Source of the DNA: Ignavibacteriaceae bacterium
Lineage (GTDB): Bacteria; Bacteroidota; Ignavibacteria; Ignavibacteriales; Ignavibacteriaceae
DNA length: 64,000 nucleotides
Direction of reading: 5' to 3'
Assembly (NCBI GenBank): GCA_023229425.1
Contig: JALNZG010000002.1
Location: 1 to 64,000 of the forward strand
Shown: positions 15,519 through 25,099 of the stretch, in pieces
Position numbering within the stretch: the stretch's first letter is position 1
Layout of the letters: each line of letters begins with the position of its first letter
Translations under genes and position numbers: made by a program
The notes under the pieces: generated by a model
The model's input: the letters and a program-made list of their open reading frames with translations, nothing else
What the model was told of the DNA's origin: nothing
The model's database searches: none

Positions 15519-17900
15519 TTAGGATGCATCAGCGTAGAGTTGTCTTTGTAATTCAGCTAATGCTTGCATGTAGTTGTTCATTCCACCAAACTCATTTACA
15601 ATTTCGATCGTGTTCCCTTGCTGAGTAAAAGGGTCAACGGAAATAATATCCGGTCGGATTTGGTTTAATCCATATTCCACATACTTATTCAAGATCTCTT
15701 GTAAAACAGTTTGTGCTTTTTCAGTATAAATGGAAAAGAAATCAGGTTTGTTTTTCAAGAACAGTTCGGCTCTTTGTTTTCTTGTTCTTGGTTTCAAATT
15801 ATATGCAACAAAACAGAGAAGGTCAAACGGGTCTGCATCGTTTTGCTTTGTAATTTCCATCAATTGCTCAATAGAAATTCCATTATTTTCCAACTGCTCA
15901 ATAATTTGTTTTCGTTCTTCGCTATTACTCCATCTAACTCGCAATTCATTTGAAGAAGGAAACATTGTTGTTATTTGTTCTTTGGCATAATGAGTGAAAT
16001 GAACTGTTCTTAATTTACCTTCAGCGCTGTAGATATGAACACTTTCGGCAACGATATGTACTTCACCTTCAGTGATACGATAAACTTTTCTTTTGACGGG
16101 TGGCGGTTGAGTATCTATTAAAGTTCCATCATCATCGGGCGTTGGCGGGTCGCTGATAATTGTTTCTGTTCCATCGATAGTATCACCGTTTTCGTCAATT
16201 TCTTCTTCAGTTATCAATGGGGGTTGACCGTCAAAATCGGGATCGGCAAAATTCCTTGTAGCGCTTCCTGTATAATCAAGAATAGTGAAAAATAATTTAT
16301 CTTTATCTTCTCTTACTCTTGTTCCTCTACCAATAATTTGTTTGAATTCCGTCATTGAGTTTACCATCCGGAACAAAACAATGTTTTTACACGTCTGTAC
16401 ATCTACGCCAGTGCTTAATAGCCGTGAAGTAGTGACAACTACCGGGATGGGTTCATCAATGTCCATGAACTTATCCAAATGTCCTTTCCCTATTTCTTTT
16501 TCATCAGAAACAATTCTTACGACATAGTTGGGATACTGAATAACCAGATCAGCATTCAAATTACTGAACTCTCTGCGAAAATCGTCAGCATGCGATTGGT
16601 TAACACAAAAGACAATTGTTTTATCAAATCTTCCGTTCTTAACCATGAAATCGTAAAGATGTTTAACAACAGCTTTTGTTCTTGGTAGATAAGAGAGAGT
16701 GTTTTCGAAGTCTGTAGTTGTATAAATTCCGTCAGGAATTAATTCACCGTTATCATCAACTTGTCCTTCTTGTGGTCGCCAGCCAGTTGCGTCAGGTTCA
16801 GTGACAACACGGTGTACAATGTAAGGAGCTAAAAATCCATCTTCAATTCCTTGTTTCAAACTGTATATGTATAATGGATTACCGAAATAGAGATACGTGT
16901 CTTTATTGTCATCACGCAACGGAGTTGCAGTCAATCCTAGTTGAACAGATTTATCAAAGTAGTCTAAAATCGTTCTCCAGTTGCTATCATCAGTTGCACT
17001 TCCACGATGGCATTCATCGATTACAATTAAGTCAAAAAAATCTCTCGGCAAACTTCTGAAAGCACCAACTCTATTTTCATCTTCGGCTAAAGATTGATAT
17101 GTGGAGAAGTAAATTTCTCTACTGCTTGGCAAACCTTCTTCCGGGACTAAACATCTTGCATCGCCAAACGCTGTAAAGTCCTTTGAGTGAGGGTCTGAAA
17201 CTAAAATACTCCGGTCCACAATGAATAAAACTTTTGGTCTGCGATATTCACCTTTTCTGTTCCAACGGTTATTCCATAGCTTATAAATGATTTGAAAAGC
17301 AAGCGTTGTTTTTCCAGTGCCGGTAGCAAGTGTGAGCAGCGCTCTTTTCCTTCCTTCTAAAATTGCCTTTACCGCAGAGTTGATGGCAATTCGTTGGTAG
17401 TAGCGAATTTCTTTACCGGGAACGGCATAGAAAGGTTTAAGAAAAGTCTCCTGAATTTCTGCTTTAACAGGTTCAACTGCATTTAATCTGTTCCATAGCT
17501 CTGTTGGGGTTGGATATTTAGAAACCGGTTTTTCACTACCAGTAGTAAAATCAAATTCTAAAATGTCAGTTCCATTGGTACTGTAAGCGAATTTAAGGCT
17601 GAGGATTTGAGCATACTCTTTCGCTTGTTGCATTCCGTCAGCAGCTTCTTTGTATTTTACTTTGGCTTCAATAATTGCAATTGGGAAGTTCTGTGAGTAG
17701 CGAAGCAAATAATCAAATCGTTTAGCTTTTTTTCTTTTTGCTTTTCTTCCAAGGACGACAATTTTTCCGTCGGTGAAAGTTCTTTGTTCTAAGATTTGTT
17801 CGTCTGTCCAACCGCTCTTGTAGATTTTAGGTAACACATCTTTTCGGCATGTGTCGGCTTCGCTTTCATAATCATTAATATGTTTTTTCTGGTCAATCAT
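15519..17900 (-). CDS. hsdR: Type I restriction endonuclease subunit R
   Basis: HsdR provides ATP-driven DNA translocation and cleavage. The 793 residues contain an N-terminal nuclease fold (FDYLLRYS, then IAIIEAKVKYKE, about 62-85), Walker A ATGTGKTTLAF (about 190), VIDECHRGSATDD (DEAD-box type, about 292), GLTATP, and helicase C motifs ending QIIGRGTRVREDKDK. The C-terminal part resembles the EcoEI-type HsdR end. A TATATTTG element lies only 7 bases upstream of the ATG, so the transcript may be leaderless. It is the first gene of hsdR-M-S. Confidence 0.95.
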   Translation of the reverse strand: MIDQKKHINDYESEADTCRKDVLPKIYKSGWTDEQILEQRTFTDGKIVVLGRKAKRKKAKRFDYLLRYSQNFPIAIIEAKVKYKEAADGMQQAKEYAQILSLKFAYSTNGTDILEFDFTTGSEKPVSKYPTPTELWNRLNAVEPVKAEIQETFLKPFYAVPGKEIRYYQRIAINSAVKAILEGRKRALLTLATGTGKTTLAFQIIYKLWNNRWNRKGEYRRPKVLFIVDRSILVSDPHSKDFTAFGDARCLVPEEGLPSSREIYFSTYQSLAEDENRVGAFRSLPRDFFDLIVIDECHRGSATDDSNWRTILDYFDKSVQLGLTATPLRDDNKDTYLYFGNPLYIYSLKQGIEDGFLAPYIVHRVVTEPDATGWRPQEGQVDDNGELIPDGIYTTTDFENTLSYLPRTKAVVKHLYDFMVKNGRFDKTIVFCVNQSHADDFRREFSNLNADLVIQYPNYVVRIVSDEKEIGKGHLDKFMDIDEPIPVVVTTSRLLSTGVDVQTCKNIVLFRMVNSMTEFKQIIGRGTRVREDKDKLFFTILDYTGSATRNFADPDFDGQPPLITEEEIDENGDTIDGTETIISDPPTPDDDGTLIDTQPPPVKRKVYRITEGEVHIVAESVHIYSAEGKLRTVHFTHYAKEQITTMFPSSNELRVRWSNSEERKQIIEQLENNGISIEQLMEITKQNDADPFDLLCFVAYNLKPRTRKQRAELFLKNKPDFFSIYTEKAQTVLQEILNKYVEYGLNQIRPDIISVDPFTQQGNTIEIVNEFGGMNNYMQALAELQRQLYADAS

Positions 17901-18339
17901 TCAATACAAATATATGATTTTGCAAGTTATTATTAATAGTGGACACGAAGGGAAATTTGACCCGGTACGGACGTGAGAGTTGAAGAAAGATAAAATGGGC
18001 AGTCAAGTGTAAGTATTTTATCATTCTTGTATCGTTCATTATCCCTTTTTGTAGTTTTTGATGGTATATATTTAACAAAGAAATAAAGCTTCCTAATTTC
18101 TTGATTATTCGTTTGAAGAAACTTAGAAATGTTTTGGGAGATTAACAAGAGGGAGGAAAAATATTTTGCGTTAATGAAACTGAATGAATGAATGAAACAA
18201 ATTTGGAGGTAAATCCCGATACACAATTTGAAATTTTAAGACACTTACACTTTCTCCCAAAAGTTAGAAGCAAAAAGATGTATGCAGAAATGTAATTATT
18301 CATTCGTTTTTGTTATACTTTAAATTCACTTATTTTAAC
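17901..18339. other. Gene-free stretch upstream of hsdR
   Basis: About 440 bases lack a convincing gene. The two short leftward reading frames here (61 and 97 codons) overlap each other, lack ribosome sites and have no recognisable protein pattern. A TGAATGAATGAATGAA microrepeat lies at 18181-18196, and a possible hsdR -7 element (TATATTTG on the minus strand) at 17907-17914. I see nothing else. Confidence 0.5.
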
Positions 18340-18376
18340 AAAACCTCCGGCGATTTAAAAACACCGGAGGTTTTTT
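18340..18376. terminator. Rho-independent terminator after the GH13 gene
   Basis: The stem ACCTCCGG / CCGGAGGT has a loop of about 13 bases, with AAAA on one side and TTTTTT on the other. It lies 38 bases beyond the stop of the leftward GH13 gene and could also stop rightward transcription. Confidence 0.8.
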
Positions 18377-18413
18377 CAATTTATTCTGCTTACTGAATTC
18401 TGAATTCGTACTT

Positions 18414-21400
18414 CTACTTCATTAAAACAAATTTCTTCGTCTCAACAAAACTTCCCGCTTTAACTTGGTAGAAGTACACCCCGGAGGCATAACCGGCGGC
18501 GTTAAATTCAACTTGATGAATGCCTTCGCTTTTAATATCATCAACTAATGTGGTTACTTCTCTTCCAAGCATATCAAATATTTTTAGAGAAACATGTTCT
18601 TGATTCGGCAATTGGAATTTAATCGTAGTTGTCGGGTTAAACGGATTTGGATAATTCTGTTGCAATTTAAATTCCGTAACGGTCAAATTATCTTTCTCAT
18701 CAACTCCAACCACAATCGGATATTTGCTGAAGTAGAAAAGCTTTGCTTCAAATTCATTTAAAGCAATTTGAAACGCAGTGTGTTGTTGCGCTGTAACGGT
18801 ATAAACTGTTCCGTCAATCAAATCGGTTAAGTAGTAAGTGCTCGTGCCATCCCATGGTAAACTGCTTAAATCAACATCGGCATTGAGAATTTCATTTTTA
18901 AGATTTGCAGCGGTAACCACAATGTTTGTGTCACTAAGGGAAGCGTACGTATAAATTTTTGCCGCAACTGTATTTAGCAATCTTGAAATTTTAGGATTTA
19001 TAAGATATTTATTGCGAACGCTGATAATTTTTTTGAAATACGGTCTCGTATTATCGGGATCGCTCCAATTAACTTTATTGCGGTTGGTTAATTCACCAAC
19101 TTCTCCACCGGAATAAATTAACGGAACGCCATTGAGTGTAAGCAAAATTGTATGCGCTAATTTATTTCTTCTGCTGTCGAACGAATAAGTAACACGTGCT
19201 TCATCATGATTCTCTACAAATCTAAAAGGTCTGCCGTCAGTGTACGCTCGCATCGCTTCGGTGTGCATATCGTTGATGGAAACTGTGCCACTGATCGCTC
19301 CTAATAGTTTATTTCGCAAATCCCAATCGTTGGCGGAGTCAAATCTTTTTTGATAAAAAGTTGAATCGGAAGAAGTAGCTTCGGCTTCCAAAAAAACTTC
19401 CGGTTTGATATTCCTAATTTTCTTGCGCCATTCCTGCCAGAATAATTGATTGCGCTGTTCAACTCCCCAGGCAACATCGCAGCGGTAACCATCAATACCA
19501 TATTTTTTAACCCAATACTCAGCAACTTTTGCAAAATAATTGCGCACTTCAACATCGTTATGATTCAAATCAGGAAGAGAAGCCCAATCAAATTCATATT
19601 TGTAATTTGAATTACCCGGTTCACCACTCCAAATATACCAATTCGCCCAGGGAGAATATTCGCGGTACTCAAATACATTCTGCATAAACGGATGTTGAAT
19701 TGAAGTATGATTTACTACGAAATCAAGAATAATTTTTATTCCGGCTTTCTTCAATTCTGTCATCAACTTAATAAAATCTGCTTCCGTCCCATAATCTTCT
19801 TCGAAGCCGTAGTAATCGGTAATTTCATAACCGTGAGTTGTCGGACCTTTATAAATCGGCATTAGCCAGAGCGTATTAATTCCAAGGTCTTTCATATCGG
19901 GAATTCTCTCAATAATTCCTAGGAATCCTCCTTGAGCAGTAAAAGCTCTCGGATAAATTTCATAAACAATCGCCTTGTCAATCCAGGCGGCATGTTCGTT
20001 AATACCGGCAACACGAACGGAATCGCCAACAACTTTTACAAGAATTCTTGCATTCTTTATTCTGTTCTGCGAATCTTTTACGCGACAAGTATAATAATAT
20101 TCTCCGTTCGCAGCAGGCATGGTAAAAGTAACTATTGTATCGGTTACGATTCCGATCGTAGCCGCCGGGTTAGTTAAATCAGACGACCATAAATAAGATA
20201 ACGTTAAACCTTTTGGCGATGAGCCATTCACCCACAAAGTTACTTGGCGACCGGTAGAAGAGCCGTTGATCCAAAGATCGGGAGTGTAATCGGGATTGAT
20301 CGACAAAATTACTTCTTTTGAAACAGTAGCGAATCCTCTTGAATCAACAGCGCGAACGTAAACTTTATTTGCGCCGTCAACGAGTGTAATGGGAACCGAG
20401 AAGGTTCCGTTTACTACCGGTTGTGTACTTTCGACTCCGTTAAAGAAAAATGAAATTGATTGAATTGTGGAATCACTCAACTTCCCGTGAAAAGTAATAT
20501 TTCTGTACCAATACTCAACACCGGGAGTTAACATTGTAACTACCGGACCATACGTTGCAAGGCTGTCGGAAATATCTTTTGCTTTGAGTGGTAAAATTCC
20601 TCTTCCCGATCCATCGAGAGCAACTAAACTTGGACCATTGGGAGAACCGGTTGGAATATAATTTGCGAACAGCCGTTTTTGCCACATTCCGCTTCTAACA
20701 AAAGCGGCATCATAAATGTCCGGGTCTTCGTCCATGTAAGTGCCTCCTTCATTCATACCGACTTCATAAGAACTGCCGCTAGTATCTTCGGCGGAAATAT
20801 AGGAGAAGAGAGAAATATTTCTTGTCTGCATCCAGCCGGTTAAAAGACTATCTAAAAATTGCAGACTTACATTAAACACAAATTCTTTTTTAGTAAGCAC
20901 ATCGCTATTCAATTTTATTAACTCACCGCTTGCTGTATAAGGATTGCGTTTGATCATAAATCTATTTTCTTTTGATTTACTTTCATACGCATTTCCGGCA
21001 GCGCCGATTGATGCAAAAATTCCGCTTCCTTCCCACTCAAATGTTTTGATATCCAAACCGACCGGATCATCCACCAAAGTTTTTGTGGGATTAGAGATGA
21101 TCAATCCAAGTCTGGTTCTGTCTGAAATGTCTCTCATTTGAACGGTGAATTTCAGAGAATCGTGCTGTGGTGTTTCATCAATTTTAACTGTAAGAATATC
21201 GCATGAGCCATCTTTTACCGTAGCAGGATATTTGTACGGTTCGTCCTTGCCGGCATCCACAAAATATTTTCCCGTCTTGCCAAGATAAATTCCGTAAAAA
21301 TAATTTTCTGTTGCAGTTACGCCTTCGTTATTTGAAAAAGAAACAGAAACCGTATGACGTCCTTCTCCTGCAAGAATTAAATTTGCGCTAACGATTGAAC

Positions 21401-22535
21401 TATCGTTCTGAAAAGATGATGCCGCCAAAACGTCATCCAATTTTACTTGAATGGTTGATTGATTAACTCCTTTGGATTTTACTCCCGGACGCAAATGAGC
21501 TTTAAAATTTATTTGCACATTATTCGAAGAAAAAACTGTTTCATCCGAAGGAGAAATTAATTTTATCTTAGATATTGAATCTGCTTTTGCCGTTACCATG
21601 TTGTTGTTCGGAACGTTATCAAACTTCGGTTCATCCGGATCGTTCACCCAAAGCGAATTATTGATCTTCATTTTATATTGATATGAACCTTCTTTTAGCA
21701 ATGCGGTAACTTCCCATAAACCATCATTATTACTATCATGCATTGGGTTAATTGCCTGGTTCCAATTATTAAACTCTCCAACTACGGATACCGCGGTTAC
21801 GTCTTGCGTGATATATCCTTTAGAACTATTTCTGTCATAATAAAAATCGGTCGGAATTTGATAAACAACATAACCGGGTAATCGTGTAAATGTTGACTGC
21901 TTAGAAACCGCACCTGCCGAAGATGAAACTGAAACTGAAACCGTGTGGTTGCCGGAACCAAGTGCGGGGACGGGATGATATAAAAATTCTCGTTTTGCCG
22001 CATCGTAATATTGAGTAGGATTAACAACCTCAACGCCATCAATGGTAACTTTTAAAGTTGTGAGATTAAGTGGATTCTCAGGTTTGAAAGCAAAAATTGC
22101 TCTGATAGGAAGTCCCGCCATTGTGGTATCAATAAAAAATTCATTCTTTGTATTCATTCCGCGCGGAAGAAGATACGTTATCATCGGGTCTTTAACATCG
22201 AGCATTGAGTTGTTGTTATCGGCAATGTTTATTGCGGGGTTATCGGGATCGCCATAAGCAAAATCCCAGCTCGCATCCATTACAAATTTGTACATGTATG
22301 TTCCTTCACCAAGCAAAGCGGTCAGTTCATATTCACCATCGCCGTTCACATCGGTCATTTTGAAATTATCGTCGGCATTGTTCCAGTTGCTAAAAGTACC
22401 CACCACACGTAAGGCTTTAAACTGAGTGTAATCAGGTTTGAAATGAAAAGTTACCGGCACTGTCTGCGGGAAGAGATTTGTAATTGAGACAAACAAAAGC
22501 ATCAAAAATATTTTTGGTGAAGAACTAATTTTCAT
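18414..22535 (-). CDS. Secreted GH13 alpha-amylase-family enzyme with CBM48-like domains and T9SS sorting domain
   Basis: This is a 1373-residue multidomain enzyme. A signal peptide (1-24, ending NLFPQ) is followed by two glycogen-binding-like (CBM48) domains, each with VVG(T/E)F(S/N)NWN and an EG(T/S)Y(M/Q)YK strand (about 25-125 and 220-320). Ig-like spacers follow, then a GH13 barrel from about 850: VYEIYPRAF, NTLWLMPI, DFVVNH, GYRCD (nucleophile Asp about 1020), FLEAEA (acid/base Glu about 1050) and FVENHDEAR (about 1111). The last ~85 residues are a T9SS type A sorting domain. The ATG at 22535 with GGAGA ribosome site is chosen over an upstream GTG. It probably degrades starch or glycogen at the cell surface. 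Confidence 0.9.
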   Translation of the reverse strand: MKISSSPKIFLMLLFVSITNLFPQTVPVTFHFKPDYTQFKALRVVGTFSNWNNADDNFKMTDVNGDGEYELTALLGEGTYMYKFVMDASWDFAYGDPDNPAINIADNNNSMLDVKDPMITYLLPRGMNTKNEFFIDTTMAGLPIRAIFAFKPENPLNLTTLKVTIDGVEVVNPTQYYDAAKREFLYHPVPALGSGNHTVSVSVSSSAGAVSKQSTFTRLPGYVVYQIPTDFYYDRNSSKGYITQDVTAVSVVGEFNNWNQAINPMHDSNNDGLWEVTALLKEGSYQYKMKINNSLWVNDPDEPKFDNVPNNNMVTAKADSISKIKLISPSDETVFSSNNVQINFKAHLRPGVKSKGVNQSTIQVKLDDVLAASSFQNDSSIVSANLILAGEGRHTVSVSFSNNEGVTATENYFYGIYLGKTGKYFVDAGKDEPYKYPATVKDGSCDILTVKIDETPQHDSLKFTVQMRDISDRTRLGLIISNPTKTLVDDPVGLDIKTFEWEGSGIFASIGAAGNAYESKSKENRFMIKRNPYTASGELIKLNSDVLTKKEFVFNVSLQFLDSLLTGWMQTRNISLFSYISAEDTSGSSYEVGMNEGGTYMDEDPDIYDAAFVRSGMWQKRLFANYIPTGSPNGPSLVALDGSGRGILPLKAKDISDSLATYGPVVTMLTPGVEYWYRNITFHGKLSDSTIQSISFFFNGVESTQPVVNGTFSVPITLVDGANKVYVRAVDSRGFATVSKEVILSINPDYTPDLWINGSSTGRQVTLWVNGSSPKGLTLSYLWSSDLTNPAATIGIVTDTIVTFTMPAANGEYYYTCRVKDSQNRIKNARILVKVVGDSVRVAGINEHAAWIDKAIVYEIYPRAFTAQGGFLGIIERIPDMKDLGINTLWLMPIYKGPTTHGYEITDYYGFEEDYGTEADFIKLMTELKKAGIKIILDFVVNHTSIQHPFMQNVFEYREYSPWANWYIWSGEPGNSNYKYEFDWASLPDLNHNDVEVRNYFAKVAEYWVKKYGIDGYRCDVAWGVEQRNQLFWQEWRKKIRNIKPEVFLEAEATSSDSTFYQKRFDSANDWDLRNKLLGAISGTVSINDMHTEAMRAYTDGRPFRFVENHDEARVTYSFDSRRNKLAHTILLTLNGVPLIYSGGEVGELTNRNKVNWSDPDNTRPYFKKIISVRNKYLINPKISRLLNTVAAKIYTYASLSDTNIVVTAANLKNEILNADVDLSSLPWDGTSTYYLTDLIDGTVYTVTAQQHTAFQIALNEFEAKLFYFSKYPIVVGVDEKDNLTVTEFKLQQNYPNPFNPTTTIKFQLPNQEHVSLKIFDMLGREVTTLVDDIKSEGIHQVEFNAAGYASGVYFYQVKAGSFVETKKFVLMK

Positions 22536-22673
22536 AACGGTCTCCAATTGAGGTTTCAATAAAATAGACACGAAAAAATAGACAAAATAGAGAGCTAAAA
22601 AAAGTGAAAAGGATTCATTCTGTTACAAAAACCGATGGTTGAGAAGTGTTCCGATGAAGTTTCCTTTCATCAA

Positions 22674-22703
22674 TTTGACATTCACTTTTTTTTTGTTAGT
22701 TTG
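22674..22703 (+). promoter_or_regulatory. Candidate promoter for the tandem cargo genes
   Basis: TTTGACA (22674-22680) and TTAGTTTG (22696-22703) approximate the Bacteroidota -33 and -7 elements with 18 bases between TTTG and the second box. It lies about 105 bases before the ATG at 22808, in the divergent gap with the GH13 gene. Confidence 0.35.
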
Positions 22704-22807
22704 CTCTCCAAGTGTAAAAATGTTCATGTAAAAGATATGGGTTTCATTTGATATTCATCAAAAAAATAACCGGTATTAAAAAGTTTATTCATAAATGTGG
22801 GAACGAT

Positions 22808-25090
22808 ATGAAAACGAACATCATCCTTTGGTTACTCTTTAGCTGTGCAATTATTTCATTCGCACAAAATAGAGTTGTGCTTAAACCAAGTGGAGAAATA
22901 ATTTCCGCAAGCGAATCAACAACCTCCCTTGATATCAAATCAGAAAAAAAAGAGAGGAAGAGAAATAGTCCAAATTCATTCGAACCGGTATCTACTACAA
23001 AAGGAACAAATGGTGCGGTTGATACGATGTCTTATTTTAGAGACTTCAATGCAAATACAAATTTTGGAATTTTTGGACAAGATTGGGTTTTGCAATGGTT
23101 TGTTGCGCCCGCCGATATGATAATTTATAGCGCCGGAATCTCCATTGCCGAAATCCCAGCTACAAATGTTGAACTCGAGGTAAAATTAGTAAGATTGAAA
23201 TGGAGTAAAACTGAGATCAATAGTGTTGGAATAAAACGTCTGGGCTTTTATAAAGCTGATAGTAATATGTATAACAATATTACGGCTTTTCAAGATAATC
23301 GGGATAGAACCGGCGATTGGACTGATGCTTCAGGTTTAGGTTTAACAAGTCCCTTTGCAGAAGATATTTGGAGTGACAGCGGTAAAGGAGTGGTAATTAA
23401 TCCTATTCTTAAAACCGCAGAACGACAATACCAATGGATAAAATTGGATACTTTAGGAGAATCCCCAGTAGTACAAGCAGGAACTATTATCGGTGTTGCT
23501 GTCCGCAATCTCTCTCCATCAACAGATTCTATAAGAGTAGGAATTGCCGCCGGTATCGTAACGGGCAGCAACGGATTTAAATTTTACAACAACGGAAGAT
23601 TACAACCGGGAAATGATTTCGGTTGGTGGTCCCGGGAATATACGTTTGATTTTGCACTTGAAGTTGAAATGGGAGAAGGTTGCGCATTTTATTTCCATCC
23701 CAATATTACAAAATTAGCAACTACACTCAGCACCGAACCAAGAGAGGTTTCTGCTGAAATTATTCACTGTGAATTCCAAGATATTGAAAAAAGTAAAGTC
23801 GAGTTGGTTTATTCATTTGATAAAGGCGTTAGTTACACAAAAGTTCAAATGACAACTACTGATTCTGCTAATTATTTCCAAACATTTAAAGGAACAATCC
23901 CTGGCGCTCAACCTGGAACGCAAGTTTACTATTATGTTTTATATACCCAGGCTGATGGTAATCAAATGATGAGTAGAACCATTTCATACTATATTTTTAA
24001 GATTGAAAACCCTTCTCTGTTGGTTTTTAATGGATTTATGCAACCAACTGGTTACCCGCAATCATATTATTTTGGACATAACGGTGCAACAACAACTGCT
24101 TCTGAATTAATAAATTTCCCGAAAGATAATTGGGCGTATGGTGAATTGACTAAAGAATTAGTTGATTACTACACAAACATTTTTGAGATCACTACAACCG
24201 GACCAAAAGCGATTAACAACGATATTATTAAGGAATGGTTAGCCGCTTCACCAACTCATAACTACCTGTTAGCCGGTGATGAATACCTTGGATATATCAC
24301 AACATGGAGAGACTCAACTTATGCCGCCGGAGATTTTCAATATGATGTACTTGGCATTTCCGCAGATCATAATGATATTAATTACGATACAACGGGTGAT
24401 GAGAAGAAAGTTTCCTTAGCTGCGGCTGTTGCCGGAACTGAACTCGGAGATTCGCTTTACTTAAAAGTTCTAGCACTAAATGAAGACTCATTGAAAATTG
24501 ATCCCGTTTTTGAATTTGGTTCCTCATTCTCAAATTGGTTGGATGGATTTGAAACAACTGAAGGAACAATTGTTGACGTTACCGCCAAAGGAATAAATGG
24601 GAATAGTTTTAATGTTGGTGCGCACAGAACATTGCCAGCCGGAAACAAAATTGTTTTTCTGGCATTCGATCCATTATCATTAGATAGTCCGGAATTAAAT
24701 TATTTTTGGTACGGATTTGATAGAGTCTCTCCGTTGGTACAAACAATGCGCTGGTTTGGCGCTGATGTTGTTGATGTTGAAAATGAAATTTCTAGTCCAC
24801 TTTATTTTCAGTTAAATCAAAACTATCCAAATCCGTTTAATCCGAATACGGTAATCAGTTGGCAGTTGGCAGTCGGCGGTCACGTTTCGTTGAAGGTTTA
24901 TGATATTCTTGGAAATGAAGTGGCTGTATTAGTAAATGAAGAAAAACTGGCAGGTGATTATAAAACTACTTTCAACACACAACTTGCAAGCGGAATATCC
25001 TCCAAAGGCGGATACGCCTCTGGCGTATATTTTTACACTTTACGTGCAGGCAGCTTTGTTCAAAGCCGTAAAATGATTTTATTGAAATAG
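22808..25090 (+). CDS. T9SS-sorted secreted protein, tandem paralogue A
   Basis: This encodes 760 residues. The start is placed at the ATG whose product matches the next gene from the first residue (MKTNIILWLLFSC, signal peptide ending ISFAQ) rather than 20 codons upstream. The body has a beta-rich N-terminal half (FGIFGQDWVLQWF, GDWTDASGLGLTSPFAEDIW) and a C-terminal half with PSLLVFNGF, ELVDYYTNIFEITTTGP and YFWYGFDRVSPLVQTMRWFG, possibly a peptidase- or hydrolase-like fold I cannot name. A T9SS type A sorting domain with an in-frame palindromic insert ends it. It is 9 bases upstream of its paralogue, so the two are co-transcribed. Confidence 0.8.
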   Translation: MKTNIILWLLFSCAIISFAQNRVVLKPSGEIISASESTTSLDIKSEKKERKRNSPNSFEPVSTTKGTNGAVDTMSYFRDFNANTNFGIFGQDWVLQWFVAPADMIIYSAGISIAEIPATNVELEVKLVRLKWSKTEINSVGIKRLGFYKADSNMYNNITAFQDNRDRTGDWTDASGLGLTSPFAEDIWSDSGKGVVINPILKTAERQYQWIKLDTLGESPVVQAGTIIGVAVRNLSPSTDSIRVGIAAGIVTGSNGFKFYNNGRLQPGNDFGWWSREYTFDFALEVEMGEGCAFYFHPNITKLATTLSTEPREVSAEIIHCEFQDIEKSKVELVYSFDKGVSYTKVQMTTTDSANYFQTFKGTIPGAQPGTQVYYYVLYTQADGNQMMSRTISYYIFKIENPSLLVFNGFMQPTGYPQSYYFGHNGATTTASELINFPKDNWAYGELTKELVDYYTNIFEITTTGPKAINNDIIKEWLAASPTHNYLLAGDEYLGYITTWRDSTYAAGDFQYDVLGISADHNDINYDTTGDEKKVSLAAAVAGTELGDSLYLKVLALNEDSLKIDPVFEFGSSFSNWLDGFETTEGTIVDVTAKGINGNSFNVGAHRTLPAGNKIVFLAFDPLSLDSPELNYFWYGFDRVSPLVQTMRWFGADVVDVENEISSPLYFQLNQNYPNPFNPNTVISWQLAVGGHVSLKVYDILGNEVAVLVNEEKLAGDYKTTFNTQLASGISSKGGYASGVYFYTLRAGSFVQSRKMILLK
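24995..25028 (+). repeat. In-frame palindromic insert in sorting domain (copy 2)
   Basis: This segment encodes ISSKGGYASG-type residues between the normal LASG and VYFY of the sorting domain. It holds CCTCCAAAGGCGG and the perfect inverted repeat ATACGCCTCTGGCGTAT (25012-25028). It is identical to copy 3 at 27299-27332. Confidence 0.65.
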
Positions 25091-25099
25091 AGATACATA

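Noticed and set aside
18181..18196. TGAATGAATGAATGAA microrepeat
   Set aside because: Too short and simple in AT-rich intergenic DNA to call a functional element.
17933..18226. Overlapping 61- and 97-codon leftward frames upstream of hsdR
   Set aside because: They overlap each other, lack ribosome sites and recognisable features, and occur in AT-rich DNA where such frames are common.
22536..22571. GTG start 12 codons upstream of the GH13 ATG
   Set aside because: The ATG at 22535 has a GGAGA ribosome site and begins a standard signal peptide.
24858..24884. CAGTTGGCAGT-like short repeats in the sorting-domain coding sequence of paralogue A
   Set aside because: They encode a variable linker and are imperfect; I could not show they are a mobile repeat.
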